Part shown: positions 27,037 to 36,124 of the stretch, piece after piece
How the letters are laid out: each line of letters starts with the position of its first letter
Position numbering within the stretch: the stretch's first letter is position 1
Source: Fuscovulum ytuae
Lineage (GTDB): Bacteria; Pseudomonadota; Alphaproteobacteria; Rhodobacterales; Rhodobacteraceae
Assembly (NCBI RefSeq): GCF_029953595.1
Contig: NZ_CP124536.1
Location: 56,175-120,174 of the forward strand
DNA: 64,000 nt
Direction: 5' to 3'
Made by a program: the position numbers and the translations under genes
Notes under the pieces: generated by a model
Told to the model about the DNA's origin: nothing
Database searches by the model: none
What the model saw: the letters and a program-made list of their open reading frames with translations, nothing else

Positions 27037-27842
27037 TCGGCCCCCGAATAGTCGAAGAAGCTCTTTTCCTTGGCCTGCTCTGCGGCCCAGTTCACACCCG
27101 TCTGCCCGGCAGCGAGTCCCGCAGCCGCATTCAGCCGCCACATCTGGCCGAGCATGTAGTTGGTCTCGGCGGCCATCCGGGTGTTGAGGTCGATGCTTTC
27201 CTTCAGGCCCTCCTGATTGGCGATTTCAGCCACCAAACCGTCGATCCGCGCGAGGCTTTGGGCGGCTTCCTCGTAGGAAAGCTGCGCCACGCCCATGGCC
27301 GTGGCACTCGTCGCTGCGGTCGTCGCGATGAGCTTGTCCTGCGGGTTCTCCGATGACGACAGCCCGGCGAGGGTTTCCGAGGTCAGCCCGGCCCCTTCCA
27401 GCGTGTCGCGCATATATTCGGCGGCCATCTTGTCGCCCATGGTCACGTCGCCATCGAGCAAGCTGTCCAGAAGCCCATCGAAATCCCCGATGGTCAGCGC
27501 ATCCTGGAAACCGGAGAGATCGGTGATCTTGGCCGCCCGTGAGCGCAGGTCCCCCACCGAATTGTAAAGGCTCGCGATCTCGTTCAGGCCCGAGATCGAC
27601 CCGAGGATGCCTTCGAGGTTGGTCAACTGCTCGAGACCGGTCTCGACCTGCTTCTTCAGCTCTTCGATCTGCGCGATCTGGTTTTCTGCATCGCGAAGTG
27701 TTGCTTGAAGCTGCTCGATGTTCTTGGCGAGGTTGGTGCCGTCGATGACGGGCACGCCTTGTGCCAGAAGAGGTGATGCCAGAAGCGATGCACAGACGGC
27801 GAGCGCGAGACGCGCCCTTGTTCGAAGGACGGCAGGTCTCAC
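27033..27842 (-). CDS. virB5: VirB5-type minor pilin / adhesin
   Basis: Periplasmic pilus-tip protein of 269 residues. The start is taken as GTG at 27842, which makes a GTGA overlap with the preceding stop and leaves a good signal peptide ([20 protein letters not shown]). A long frame upstream is spurious. The mature protein is almost all helical: [19 protein letters not shown], a coiled segment [19 protein letters not shown], and a C-terminal helix [21 protein letters not shown] typical of VirB5/TrbJ. Confidence 0.85.
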   Translation of the reverse strand: MRPAVLRTRARLALAVCASLLASPLLAQGVPVIDGTNLAKNIEQLQATLRDAENQIAQIEELKKQVETGLEQLTNLEGILGSISGLNEIASLYNSVGDLRSRAAKITDLSGFQDALTIGDFDGLLDSLLDGDVTMGDKMAAEYMRDTLEGAGLTSETLAGLSSSENPQDKLIATTAATSATAMGVAQLSYEEAAQSLARIDGLVAEIANQEGLKESIDLNTRMAAETNYMLGQMWRLNAAAGLAAGQTGVNWAAEQAKEKSFFDYSGAE

Positions 27843-28942
27843 GGAGTGTACTCCCAGAAGGTGGTGTATTGCAGGGATTGTGCGGCGTCCGAGAGCCCAC
27901 GGGCCGCCTCGACCTTGACGGCGCCCGCGCGCAGCCGAAGCGTCAGGGCCATGAGGCGGGCGCGCTCGGCGAGCATGTAGGTGTTCTGGTCGACCGCCTG
28001 TTTCGGGGTCTGGGGCTTGGCCTCTTTTAGGAACCCCTTGATCCGGGCCATCGCCGCCTCGATCTGCCCCGACTGCTGGCCGGAATAGCCGATGAAGGCC
28101 GAGGACATGTTGCCCCATTCGGCACTGGCACCCTCCACCCCCGCCAAAGTGCCGGTTACGTCCGCGCCAGTGATCACCGAGAGGTAGGCGTCGTAGTAGC
28201 CCGAGATCCTGCGGACGTAGTTCTGGGTTTCCTCGAAGGGTGGGATGCCACCGTATTTCTGGACGTTGCCGGGCCCTGCGTTATAGGCCGCGAGGGCGAA
28301 GTCGATCCGGCCGAAGCTGTTGAGCTGGGTCGCAAGATAGCGTGCGCCACCATCGAGGTTCTGCAGCGGATCGGTCGGATCAACGCCGAGATCGGCGGCG
28401 GTGCCGGGCATCAACTGGCAGAACCCCATGGCTCCAACCGGGCTGATCGCCGCGTTGGAAAACCCGCTTTCCTGCTTCACCAGAGACTGGAAAAGAATGC
28501 GCCAGGTCGTGGGCGTGAGCCCGACCTTCACGACGCCGGGGTGCGTCTCGTAGCGCGCCGCCGTGGCGATGATCATCGCCTCGACCGTCTCACCTTCCCC
28601 GAAGAGCCGCTGGCTTTCGGGGCTGGTCTCCTCAAGAGGATAGACTTCATCGGCAGGTGGAAAGGAGCCCGTCCCCATCTCGAAGCCGCTGAGGTCGGTC
28701 ACGCCGGTCGTATCCGCGAGGAAACGCTCATAGGCCGCCAGCTGGTCGTATTCGATCTCGCTGAGCTCGGAGCGTGTGCTGAGTTTCTCACCCTGCTTCA
28801 CGGCGTCTTCAGCCTGTTCGGCAAGTCGCGAGATGAAGTTCGAGAGCCGCGAGCCGTCGATGATTGGCACGCCCTGGGCCAGGAGGCCCATGGGCACGGC
28901 AGTGCCCAGGAGAAGTCCGAGAAGGAGCGGAGCGCGACGCAT
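27839..28942 (-). CDS. lytic transglycosylase embedded in a VirB5-like protein
   Basis: Exported peptidoglycan hydrolase of 367 residues; signal peptide about 1-22. Residues 145-255 form an SLT domain with catalytic E158 ([15 protein letters not shown]), [10 protein letters not shown] and [15 protein letters not shown]. The N-terminal [15 protein letters not shown] (23-37) and the C-terminal [20 protein letters not shown] resemble the start and end of the adjacent VirB5. The enzyme domain therefore looks inserted in a VirB5-like frame. It is a second transglycosylase besides VirB1 (32187-32897). The start MRRAPLLL at 28942 gives the best signal peptide. Confidence 0.85.
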   Translation of the reverse strand: MRRAPLLLGLLLGTAVPMGLLAQGVPIIDGSRLSNFISRLAEQAEDAVKQGEKLSTRSELSEIEYDQLAAYERFLADTTGVTDLSGFEMGTGSFPPADEVYPLEETSPESQRLFGEGETVEAMIIATAARYETHPGVVKVGLTPTTWRILFQSLVKQESGFSNAAISPVGAMGFCQLMPGTAADLGVDPTDPLQNLDGGARYLATQLNSFGRIDFALAAYNAGPGNVQKYGGIPPFEETQNYVRRISGYYDAYLSVITGADVTGTLAGVEGASAEWGNMSSAFIGYSGQQSGQIEAAMARIKGFLKEAKPQTPKQAVDQNTYMLAERARLMALTLRLRAGAVKVEAARGLSDAAQSLQYTTFWEYTP

Positions 28943-28950
28943 GCGGTGGC

Positions 28951-29157
28951 TCAGTCTGCACAAGGCGCGTCGGGGGCGTTCATCGTGGAGACGACGACCG
29001 TCGTGCCGGCGCTTTGCTCGCGCGCCGAGAAGTACTTGCCCTCGGCCCGGAACTGGCCGTGGCAGGGGGAGACGGCACCGGTTTCGACGCCAGCGCAGGC
29101 AGAGAGGAGGGTGATCCCGAGAAGGGAAAGGGGGATCAGGCAGTTGCGTCTGGTCAC
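28951..29157 (-). CDS. virB7: VirB7-like lipoprotein
   Basis: Small protein of 68 residues with a type II signal peptide and lipobox LLSAC (lipidated Cys near residue 21). The short mature part contains two further cysteines (SPCHG and the C-terminal PCAD). Size, lipobox and place directly after virB4 fit VirB7, which anchors the core complex to the outer membrane through VirB9. Its start overlaps the virB4 stop by 4 nt. Confidence 0.72.
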   Translation of the reverse strand: MTRRNCLIPLSLLGITLLSACAGVETGAVSPCHGQFRAEGKYFSAREQSAGTTVVVSTMNAPDAPCAD

Positions 29158-31532
29158 GTCATGTCCTTCCAGAAGTCGGTGGTGTCGCGCCAGCCAAAGG
29201 GCGCGCGGTCTTCGCCGGATCGGCCGCCGCCAAGAACGGTGAGCGCCGGCCCAAGGGCCGCGAGATCCATGTTCACGAAGACCGAGTCACCGGCCGAGCG
29301 CAGGAGGGCGAGGCGCAGGCCGCCCGTTGGCGTGCAGAGGAACTCGGCCTCTTTCTCGTTCAGCCGCAGGATCCGGTAATCCTCAGGGTTGGCCCGCGGG
29401 TTCGGGTAGAGCAGTTGCGTCACCACGCTTTCCGCGATGATCTGGCCGACCTTTACCCGGGTCAGGTGCGTCGGCGTCTGGGTCAGCATCATCACCACGG
29501 CGTTCTTCTTCCGCATAGTGACAAGCCAGTCATGCAGGCGCTTTTCGAAGATCGGATCGTCGAGCATCTTCCAGGCTTCATCGATGACGATGAGCGTGGG
29601 CCGACGATCCTCGATCACCCGCTCGATGCGACGGAAGAGATAGGCCAGCAGCGCCGAGCGTTCGGTCCCGAGATCGAGGATCTCCGACATGTCGATGCCG
29701 ACCACATCCTCGGAAAGGCTGATCAGGGATGTGGCCCCGGGCCCAAAGAGCCAGCCATGTCGGCCTCCCTGCCCCCATTCCCGGACCCGGCCCACCAGAT
29801 CGCCCTCGTCGTCGGTCGAGGCGACGAGAGTTGCGAGGCCATCAAACGTCCGAAGCCGGGGATCGGCCGAAACGATCTGACGGACAGCGGCGTTGAGGCT
29901 GACAGTTTGGGCGGTCTCGAAGGGCCGTGAACCTGCGAGGATGTCACCGAGCCAGTCGGTAAGCCAGGCCGCCCCGCGCTCATCGACCTCGGTCTGGAAC
30001 GGATTGAGGCCCGTCGCCTCGCCGATCCGGATCGCAGAATAGCTGCCGCCCAGGGCCCGCACGGCCATCTCGAGGCCCCGGTCCTTGTCAATGACGAGGA
30101 CGCGGGCATGAACCCGCCGCGCCTGCGCCATCAGGAAAGCCGTGCCAAGGGTCTTGCCCGACCCCGTGCGGCCCAACACCAGCGTGTGGCCGGCGCTAGG
30201 CTCGGCGCCCCGCTCGCCCTTGTCGTGGAAATTGAAGCGGTAGAGGCTCGAGGTAACCGTTGGAAGCGCCGTGATCGTCTCGCCCCAGGGCGACTGGACT
30301 TTCGGGCGGCCTTCGGTCACCCGATGCAGCGCCGCGAGATGCGCGAAGTTCTGGGCCGACAGAAGCGCGGTCCGTGGACGGTAGGCCCAGTTGCCCGGGG
30401 CTTGTGCAAACCAGGCCGCGCGCGCAGCGAAACTCTCGCGCACCAAAGTCGCCCCGCAATCCTGTCCTGCGCGCCAGACCTCGGAGGCGGCCTCCTCCAA
30501 CTGTTCCGGCGTCTCGGCCGTGACCATGACCGTCAGGTGATGTTTGCCGAAGACCTGACGGCCCGAGGCGACATTGTCCGCCGCCTCGTACAGTTCCTGG
30601 CGCAGGGTTTCGGCGGCATCCTCGGAAGCGCGCATCTGGCGTGCCGTGCGCTTGATGCGCTCTTCGATCTCGTTGTTACGGGCGGGCGTGAAGCTATTGG
30701 TGATGACGATGTCGTAGGGCAGTTCCAGCGCGTCGAGCATCCGCGCCCAGGTGCGGGCTGGATAGGATTTCACGCCGAAGATCGTCCCGAAGCGCAGCCC
30801 GGCGCCAGTTTCGATTTCCACCCGCTTTCCGGCAAAGGTCATCTGCGACGAAGCGATGGCCTCGCTGAGAAACTGGCCGCGCATCGGCAAGACCTTGGCC
30901 ATCGGCTGCCCGAGAAGGACACCCAATAACCCAAGCCATTCCCCGGAAGAGATGCTCAGGCGCCGGAAGCCCAGACCTTGGCAGGCCCCGGCCAAAAGCC
31001 CCATCGCTTCGTTCAGGCGTTCGATCCTCTGGCCAAGATCGCCGGTGAACGCCGCCTTGAAGAGTGCACCGATCAGAGGGGCACGTTTCAGCGCAGTGGG
31101 GCGCAGGATGAGCGACACCATCAGCACTCGCCGCTTCAGGGTGCGGGCGCGAAGATGTCCCTGCCAGCGGGCATCGACCATGGCCGCGAATTCGGCCCCG
31201 GTGCCTTCACCATCGAAGGGCTTCAGCTGGGGTGCGTCCGGCAGGGTCAGCTTGGAGACATGGAACCCGAAGCCTTCGCCCAACTGGCCGATCAGCCGCG
31301 CAAGCGAAGTGGTCGCGAGTGAGAGGTCCCCTTCTTCCGTCGTGAGACTGTCCTGCCCCTCGACCACGGCAGAGGCGATCAGGTCTCCCTGCCGGGTCAG
31401 GATCAGATTGTCCGCAGGTGCGGAGAGCCAGGGCAAGTGCCTAGCGAGGCTCTCGGCTGCGAGATCCTCAGGCCGCAAGACAGATCGAAGTGCCGGTGTT
31501 GCCGGGAAGAGGGATTTGAGGTCAGCTGACAT
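29154..31532 (-). CDS. virB4: VirB4-type T4SS ATPase
   Basis: Large membrane-associated ATPase of 792 residues needed for pilus biogenesis and substrate transfer. The N-terminal domain (about 1-400) has the CagE/TrbE fold. Walker [17 protein letters not shown] lies near residues 445-460 and Walker [17 protein letters not shown] near 640-655. The motif [10 protein letters not shown] follows. It overlaps virB3 by 11 nt at its start. Confidence 0.95.
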   Translation of the reverse strand: MSADLKSLFPATPALRSVLRPEDLAAESLARHLPWLSAPADNLILTRQGDLIASAVVEGQDSLTTEEGDLSLATTSLARLIGQLGEGFGFHVSKLTLPDAPQLKPFDGEGTGAEFAAMVDARWQGHLRARTLKRRVLMVSLILRPTALKRAPLIGALFKAAFTGDLGQRIERLNEAMGLLAGACQGLGFRRLSISSGEWLGLLGVLLGQPMAKVLPMRGQFLSEAIASSQMTFAGKRVEIETGAGLRFGTIFGVKSYPARTWARMLDALELPYDIVITNSFTPARNNEIEERIKRTARQMRASEDAAETLRQELYEAADNVASGRQVFGKHHLTVMVTAETPEQLEEAASEVWRAGQDCGATLVRESFAARAAWFAQAPGNWAYRPRTALLSAQNFAHLAALHRVTEGRPKVQSPWGETITALPTVTSSLYRFNFHDKGERGAEPSAGHTLVLGRTGSGKTLGTAFLMAQARRVHARVLVIDKDRGLEMAVRALGGSYSAIRIGEATGLNPFQTEVDERGAAWLTDWLGDILAGSRPFETAQTVSLNAAVRQIVSADPRLRTFDGLATLVASTDDEGDLVGRVREWGQGGRHGWLFGPGATSLISLSEDVVGIDMSEILDLGTERSALLAYLFRRIERVIEDRRPTLIVIDEAWKMLDDPIFEKRLHDWLVTMRKKNAVVMMLTQTPTHLTRVKVGQIIAESVVTQLLYPNPRANPEDYRILRLNEKEAEFLCTPTGGLRLALLRSAGDSVFVNMDLAALGPALTVLGGGRSGEDRAPFGWRDTTDFWKDMT

Positions 31533-31797
31533 GGCGATCTCCGCCAGAGGCTGACTTGCCCCGTGTGCGCGGCGTCCGGGAAAAGACCACGGCAGCTGTC
31601 TCGAAGAGGTTCGGGTTGCGATCCGCGACGAACCAAAGGACCGGATAGCCGATGACGCCGATCAGCAGGAACCGCCAGTCGTTCGCCCCAACGAAGGGAA
31701 TGACCGAGCCCAACATCAGGCTCACGAAGTAGCCGATGGGCAGGCCGAAGATCTTCGGCGGCCGGGTGAGGCCGAGAAACAGGGGCGCGTCATGCAT
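31522..31797 (-). CDS. virB3: VirB3-type T4SS membrane protein
   Basis: Short inner-membrane protein of 91 residues with two adjacent hydrophobic segments (IFGLPIGYFVSLMLGSVIPFVG and FLLIGVIGYPVLWFVA) after the characteristic N-terminus PLFLGLTRPPKIFGLP. It helps VirB4 and VirB6 form the inner-membrane complex. It is separated from virB2 by 69 nt that contain a strong hairpin. Confidence 0.9.
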   Translation of the reverse strand: MHDAPLFLGLTRPPKIFGLPIGYFVSLMLGSVIPFVGANDWRFLLIGVIGYPVLWFVADRNPNLFETAAVVFSRTPRTRGKSASGGDRHVS

Positions 31798-31816
31798 GGG
31801 AAAGTGTCCGGATCAG

Positions 31817-31859
31817 GCCGCAGGGCAAAAGGTGTGAATGATCCGTTTGCCCTGCTGGC
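31817..31859. repeat. strong hairpin between virB2 and virB3
   Basis: Arms GCAGGGCAAA (31820-31829) and TTTGCCCTGC (31846-31855) pair perfectly. Three more outer pairs (GCC/GGC) form past a single bulged T, around a 16-nt loop. It fills most of the 69-nt gap in an otherwise overlapping operon. There is no T-run on the virB transcript strand, so it is more likely an mRNA-processing or stabilising stem than a full terminator. Confidence 0.7.
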
Positions 31860-31866
31860 ATCAGCC

Positions 31867-32181
31867 TCAGGGGGCTGCGAAGCCGTCGATGATCGTCGCG
31901 GCCGAGAAGACCAGGACCACGCCGAAGAAGATGGCGAGGAACAGAGGCCAGTTCAGGCGGCCAGTGAACATCATGTATCCCGCGGCCACGACAGCAAGGA
32001 TGGCGATCAGCCGGCCGATCGGGCCGGTCAGCGCATCGACCACGGTCTGAAGCATGTTCTCCAAGGGGTCGAGATTCTGTGCGAGGGCGGGCTCAGCGAG
32101 GATCGCCGCGAAGGGCAGCGCCAGCAAAAGGGTGTGCAAAGCCAGGCGCGGCAATCGCGCACTGAGGAGATTGCGGAACAT
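31867..32181 (-). CDS. virB2: VirB2-type major pilin
   Basis: Prepilin of 104 residues, with a long signal sequence ending ALAQ near residue 35 and two hydrophobic helices (PIGRLIAILAVVAAGYMMFTG and LFLAIFFGVVLVFSAATII) around a short polar loop, as in VirB2/TrbC. It is the structural subunit of the conjugative pilus. It starts 5 nt after the virB1 stop and is followed by the hairpin at 31817-31859. Confidence 0.9.
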   Translation of the reverse strand: MFRNLLSARLPRLALHTLLLALPFAAILAEPALAQNLDPLENMLQTVVDALTGPIGRLIAILAVVAAGYMMFTGRLNWPLFLAIFFGVVLVFSAATIIDGFAAP

Positions 32182-32186
32182 GGGAG

Positions 32187-32897
32187 TTACTCCGAACTGA
32201 GGGTTGCGTTGGTCAGCCGCAGAACCTTGGCCACATGGCCCTCGGTTTCGGCATAAGGGGGAATGCCGCCGTAATCGCGGACCGCTTGGGGTCCGGCGTT
32301 GTAGGCAGCGAGTGCAAGATCGGCAGCGCCGAAGTCCTCGAGTTGGGCGAGGAGATAGCGGGCCGAGCCGTGCAGATTGTCTTCCGGATTATGGGGATCG
32401 ACACCGAGGAGATCGGCGGTTCCGGGCATCAGCTGACCCAAGCCGATGGCACCGACCGATGAGCGCGCATCCGGATTGAAGGCGGATTCCACGGCGATGT
32501 TGGCCCGGAAGAGCGCCAGCCATTCCGTACCGGAAAGTCCCGCCGCTTTCAGCGCCGGATGGCGGAGGTAGTCGTCACCAACGTCGAGTACGAGGTCCTC
32601 GATCTCGGCCGTGCCACGCGGACCCCTCCCTTTCTGGGTTGTGCCATAGGACGCAAGCACAACGAGACCTTCGTTATCTGCATCAGTCTCAACATCATCT
32701 GTGAACTTAGCGCCGTTCAGATCGCGGCGTTTGGGAAGCGCTTTGCCAAAATCGAGAAGGCTGGCCCGAACGCGCAGGTCCTCTGATCCTGCCCCTAGGT
32801 CAATGACCTCGGCGACTGCGCCTTGTGCGGCAAAAAGCCAGAGCGCCAGCCCGCCGCAGAGGGTCAGATCACGAGTTAGGGTCCGCCTCCGTGTCAT
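32187..32897 (-). CDS. virB1: VirB1-type lytic transglycosylase
   Basis: Periplasmic muramidase of 236 residues that locally opens peptidoglycan for channel assembly. Signal peptide about 1-29 (WLFAAQGAVA). SLT domain about 125-235: E137 in AVESAFNPDARSSVGAIG, LGQLMPGTADLLG, and AAYNAGPQAVRDYGGIP. This is the simple one-domain enzyme in the usual first position of the operon. It overlaps the upstream small gene by 29 nt. Confidence 0.9.
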   Translation of the reverse strand: MTRRRTLTRDLTLCGGLALWLFAAQGAVAEVIDLGAGSEDLRVRASLLDFGKALPKRRDLNGAKFTDDVETDADNEGLVVLASYGTTQKGRGPRGTAEIEDLVLDVGDDYLRHPALKAAGLSGTEWLALFRANIAVESAFNPDARSSVGAIGLGQLMPGTADLLGVDPHNPEDNLHGSARYLLAQLEDFGAADLALAAYNAGPQAVRDYGGIPPYAETEGHVAKVLRLTNATLSSE

Positions 32898-33189
32898 GGG
32901 TCCAGGTCGCCTTCTCGCCCTTCTTCAAAGGAACGGGGACCGTGGTCAGACCCAACTCGACCGCGAAAGAGATCAGACCGGTGACGGTCTTGAACTCCCG
33001 GGGTTCGAGCCCGCGCGAGATCACCAGAAGGGCTGTCTGGTCGCCAAGGCGCAACTGGATGCGCCAGGTGCCTTGCCAGACATTGAGAACCTTCTTTGCG
33101 TCCTCGACACAGAGGGCTTCGACGATGCCGCCTTCGGTCAGGGCCTCCTTAAGTCCGGCCTGCAAGATCACCGGGGTCAAGTTCCTCAT
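32869..33189 (-). CDS. unknown protein, first gene of the virB operon
   Basis: Soluble protein of 106 residues starting MRNLTPVILQAGLKEALTEG, with no signal peptide. It appears as alternating strands (WRIQLRLGDQTALLVISRGL) and a short basic tail. A start at 33189 is preferred to one 78 nt upstream because the extension runs into promoter-like AT-rich DNA. It overlaps virB1. Position at the operon head suggests a transfer regulator or accessory, but I recognise no domain. Confidence 0.6.
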   Translation of the reverse strand: MRNLTPVILQAGLKEALTEGGIVEALCVEDAKKVLNVWQGTWRIQLRLGDQTALLVISRGLEPREFKTVTGLISFAVELGLTTVPVPLKKGEKATWTHDTEADPNS

Positions 33190-33356
33190 GGGTTGGCACC
33201 TTCCGAAGCAACACGCTCTCGGCAGAACATAGTGCATGTTGCGCTGATGAGAAACATGTCGTCGCACAACATGGCGCTCACCTATCGATAGAATCCTGTT
33301 GCGTCAATAGCGGTGTTTTGCAATTCATGCACATGTTTTGAAACCCCGGACTGTGC
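33190..33356. promoter_or_regulatory. divergent promoter region of the virB operon
   Basis: A 167-nt gap of lower GC between the virB operon (-) and the secreted-protein genes (+). It holds a perfect palindrome CTATCGATAG at 33282-33291. It also holds a loose inverted pair, CATGTTGCG near 33234 and CGCACAACATG near 33263. These are candidate operators for a transfer regulator. The binding protein is unknown. Confidence 0.4.
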
Positions 33357-33659
33357 ATGCCCCTTCCCCGCTACAGACGCGCTTGCCTCGTCGCCGCCGC
33401 CCTGTTCGTGATGCCTGTCTGCGGTGTCGCTCAGGGTGCGACGGCGTTGGACTGCCTGCCACCGGTCCCGCCTGCACCGGTGAACGATGCTGCCATGCGT
33501 GCGGAATATCGCAAGGAGATCGGGCAGGAGTTTTCGGCCTATTTCGATGAGGCACAGGCCTATCTGCGCTGTCTCGATGCTGCGCGCGCCGAGGTGTCCG
33601 AAGAGATCAACCGCGCGATCCACGACTACCAGGCTCTTGGCGCCGAGCCTGACGGTTGA
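33357..33659 (+). CDS. small secreted protein of unknown function
   Basis: Protein of 100 residues with a signal peptide (ACLVAAALFVMPVCGVAQG) and a short helical mature part. Two cysteines (LDCLPP, YLRCLDA) could form a disulfide. It is divergent from the virB operon and followed after 60 nt by another secreted protein, so the pair may act in the envelope during conjugation. No family is recognised. Confidence 0.6.
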   Translation: MPLPRYRRACLVAAALFVMPVCGVAQGATALDCLPPVPPAPVNDAAMRAEYRKEIGQEFSAYFDEAQAYLRCLDAARAEVSEEINRAIHDYQALGAEPDG

Positions 33660-33719
33660 TCGTGCCAGTTACTGTCTTCCTGCCCCATCCCCTCCCGGCA
33701 TCTTCACAAGGAAACTCCC

Positions 33720-34361
33720 ATGACAAGACTACGAGCTGCGGCCTCCCTCGCAGCCACCGCCCTGTCCCTTTCTCTTGCTGCTCCGGCAAAAGCCTACCCC
33801 GTCGACTGCGCGATCCTTCTTTGCCTCGCAGGCGGCTGGCCAGCCTCGGCAGAATGCGCCCATGCCCGTACCGTCTTCATTGCCCGGATCACCCCATGGC
33901 CAGTCGAGCCGCCGCTGCAGATCTGGAACTGTCCGATGCGGGCGAATTTCCGTGGCGAGGCGAAACCGATCGAGCGCCTGTTCGACATCGCGGTTCGCGG
34001 TGAACCGGTGCCGCTCGTCTCGATCTCGGAAACGCCGCTGACGCTTCAGCTTGTCCAGGATCGGGCGGATGTCGATATCTCCGATCCGGCGTTCGATTTC
34101 GTCCGCTCGATCCGCGTGTTCGAAATCACCTACCAGCAGCGGCGCAGCTCTGATGGCGACTGCAACAGCTGGGGCGCGGTGTACATGGGCACCTATGGAC
34201 CTCAAGGCGACTACCGCCGTCGTCGGAGCAGTGTCTCTGCAGTTCCCACCGCCTCAGACCTCGCCGTGCCGGCGGACTGTCGCAGCTATTGGCACCGGTC
34301 AGTCTTCGTCGAGTGGCGGGACTATGAAGGCAGCTACGGACACGAAGAGGTTCACTACTGA
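33720..34361 (+). CDS. secreted cysteine-rich protein, possibly TrbM-like
   Basis: Exported protein of 213 residues; signal peptide about 1-25 ending APAKAYP. The first mature segment VDCAILLCLAGGWPASAECAHA, with three close cysteines, recalls the start of TrbM/KikA-type conjugation proteins, but the rest (long beta-rich middle and tyrosine-rich end) is not a clear match. It lies directly downstream of the other secreted gene and is likely co-transcribed. The function is unproved; an accessory role in mating is a reasonable guess. Confidence 0.6.
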   Translation: MTRLRAAASLAATALSLSLAAPAKAYPVDCAILLCLAGGWPASAECAHARTVFIARITPWPVEPPLQIWNCPMRANFRGEAKPIERLFDIAVRGEPVPLVSISETPLTLQLVQDRADVDISDPAFDFVRSIRVFEITYQQRRSSDGDCNSWGAVYMGTYGPQGDYRRRRSSVSAVPTASDLAVPADCRSYWHRSVFVEWRDYEGSYGHEEVHY

Positions 34362-34577
34362 CAACCTGAACGACCGCCCTCTCCCGAAACGACCAGAAGA
34401 CGCAAACCCTAGAAACAGAAACGACGCCAGACCATAGGCCCGACGCCGCACTGATTTCCTCGTGGTAGTGGGAATCTAGCGTGAGCTTTGGGACCGTTCA
34501 ACCGGCAAATGCCTTTGCTGGAACGAAATTTTGCACGCCTCGCGGTTTGGTGTCGCCCCTTGAAGGAACGACACGAC

Positions 34578-35420
34578 ATGGAACTCACGACCGGTGCCAT
34601 CCTGCGCCGCATCACCGAAACTCCGCTCTCCACGGCGGCGCACAAGCTCGCGACGATCATCCTCGACGGGATTGCTTGGAAAGATGGATACAACGGATTG
34701 GAACGCGGGACGGCCGCCTTCACGCTGGCGCACCTCGCCGGGAAGATGGGCGTGTCGCGGCAGCATCTGACGGCGCTGCTGGTCGAACTTGCTGCGTCCG
34801 GATTGGCGTTGGTCCGGTGGAAGCCAAATGGCAAATACGCACCTTGGCTGTTCCGGTTCGGGGGGCGAGAGGCTGCCGTTGCGCCGCCAGATGTCGTGTC
34901 ATCCCCATGCGACACATCACTATCTAGAGAGTCTAAGAACAAAACTATCTTTGCAGGGAGGATCGAGATTGGTGCCGGAACCAACGTCTATCGGACACCC
35001 TGGGCGGATCTGATCAAGGCCGCGAAAACGTCGCTCGCCTGCTGGAACGTCGATACGCAGGTCATCTGGGAGCGCTTCCTTGCGTTCAACAGGGCGCGAG
35101 GAAATGCAGCGGTGCCGGCGGGGTTTCTCCTGGGCTTCATGCGGCGGTGGCGGACTTCGCCGGGTGCTGCTTTGAAACCAAATTTGCTTGTGGTACCGAA
35201 GCGGTCATCGACGCCGGAAGAACTGGAACTGCATCGACTTATTGCCGCTGCACCCAGCAAGAACTGGCAATTCCATGCCGGAGATCTTAGAAAGAGAATT
35301 GGCCAAGTTGCGTACGACTCTCGTGTCATGAACGTCGCCAAGAAATTCGGCTGTCCTCGATTTGCAGCGATCCTGGCTGTACACGGGCTGGCCGTACTGG
35401 CCGACGAGATTGCGAAATGA
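34578..35420 (+). CDS. winged-helix plasmid-type protein of unknown function
   Basis: Protein of 280 residues. The N-terminal part (about 5-95) reads as a winged helix: STAAHKLATIILDGIAW, then FTLAHLAGKMGVSRQHLTALLVELAASGLALVRW as helix-turn-helix and wing. A low-complexity linker and a C-terminal helical domain follow (about 200-280). Replication or transfer regulators of plasmids show this plan, but no initiator motif is recognised. Start MELTTGA is preceded by GAAGGA; an earlier frame from 34488 lacks a ribosome site. Its 3' part is lower in GC than its neighbours. Confidence 0.55.
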   Translation: MELTTGAILRRITETPLSTAAHKLATIILDGIAWKDGYNGLERGTAAFTLAHLAGKMGVSRQHLTALLVELAASGLALVRWKPNGKYAPWLFRFGGREAAVAPPDVVSSPCDTSLSRESKNKTIFAGRIEIGAGTNVYRTPWADLIKAAKTSLACWNVDTQVIWERFLAFNRARGNAAVPAGFLLGFMRRWRTSPGAALKPNLLVVPKRSSTPEELELHRLIAAAPSKNWQFHAGDLRKRIGQVAYDSRVMNVAKKFGCPRFAAILAVHGLAVLADEIAK

Positions 35421-35591
35421 AACTTTTCTGTGCCTTCATTTCCCATCGATAGGAATTGGGCTCCAGCACTGTGTACCGCTGAAATCGCTTGTTTGTGTGC
35501 GGTAAGGAAATGAGCTGTGTCGATACCTTGGGACAGGTCCGGCTGTTCGCTCTGCGTTTGGCAACATCGCGGACGTGACATCTACGGCGGC

Positions 35592-36113
35592 TCATGCCGT
35601 GGTTAGGTTTGATCCGGTCATCTGAATGGCCCAACTCTCCAAGGCATTCGGTTCAGGCGCCAAGGGTACTGCGAGGCCACCTGCGAACTCTTCGAAAGCA
35701 GACAGGTTGAGCGAGTTGACGCCTACCAAGACTGGTATTCCGTTGGACAGCGCTTCCGCTACCACCATCCGGAATCCGCGCCCTTCGGCTTCGTGTTTGC
35801 CAAACTTGTTTATGATCAGCAGGTCTGCACCTTGCACCATACTGGCTGATACAAGGCCAACTGCTTTTTCCAAGGCCGCCGGGTCAAGCCTGCAACCGCG
35901 CGATGCACGGCCGAGGTCCTGGCTGATCCGTAGAATTGGACCATTGGGTAAGACTTGCACATCCATGTCACACGACCCTGCATCGGAGCGCCCGGAGTTT
36001 ATCTGGACCGTACCGCAGCAGCGAAACCCACGCGAAGCCATCGCTCTTGAGAGATTAAAGAGGATGAGATCGGTGTCGCCGCGGCCCGGCGCCATAGTGT
36101 AAGCGAGGTTCAT
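35592..36113 (-). CDS. DUF2478 protein linked to molybdenum metabolism
   Basis: Soluble protein of 173 residues starting MNLAYTMAPGRGD, matching the DUF2478 family, which often sits beside molybdate transport or molybdoenzyme genes. Visible conserved parts are the N-terminal LIL-FNLSRAMASRGFRCCG segment, a central LLIINKFGKHEAEGRGF and the end VLVGVNSLNLSAFEEFAGGLA. It looks like a P-loop-derived fold without a good Walker A. It starts 11 nt after the moeA stop and ends the long nitrate operon. Exact function is unknown. Confidence 0.75.
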   Translation of the reverse strand: MNLAYTMAPGRGDTDLILFNLSRAMASRGFRCCGTVQINSGRSDAGSCDMDVQVLPNGPILRISQDLGRASRGCRLDPAALEKAVGLVSASMVQGADLLIINKFGKHEAEGRGFRMVVAEALSNGIPVLVGVNSLNLSAFEEFAGGLAVPLAPEPNALESWAIQMTGSNLTTA

Positions 36114-36124
36114 CTTCGGCCTTC

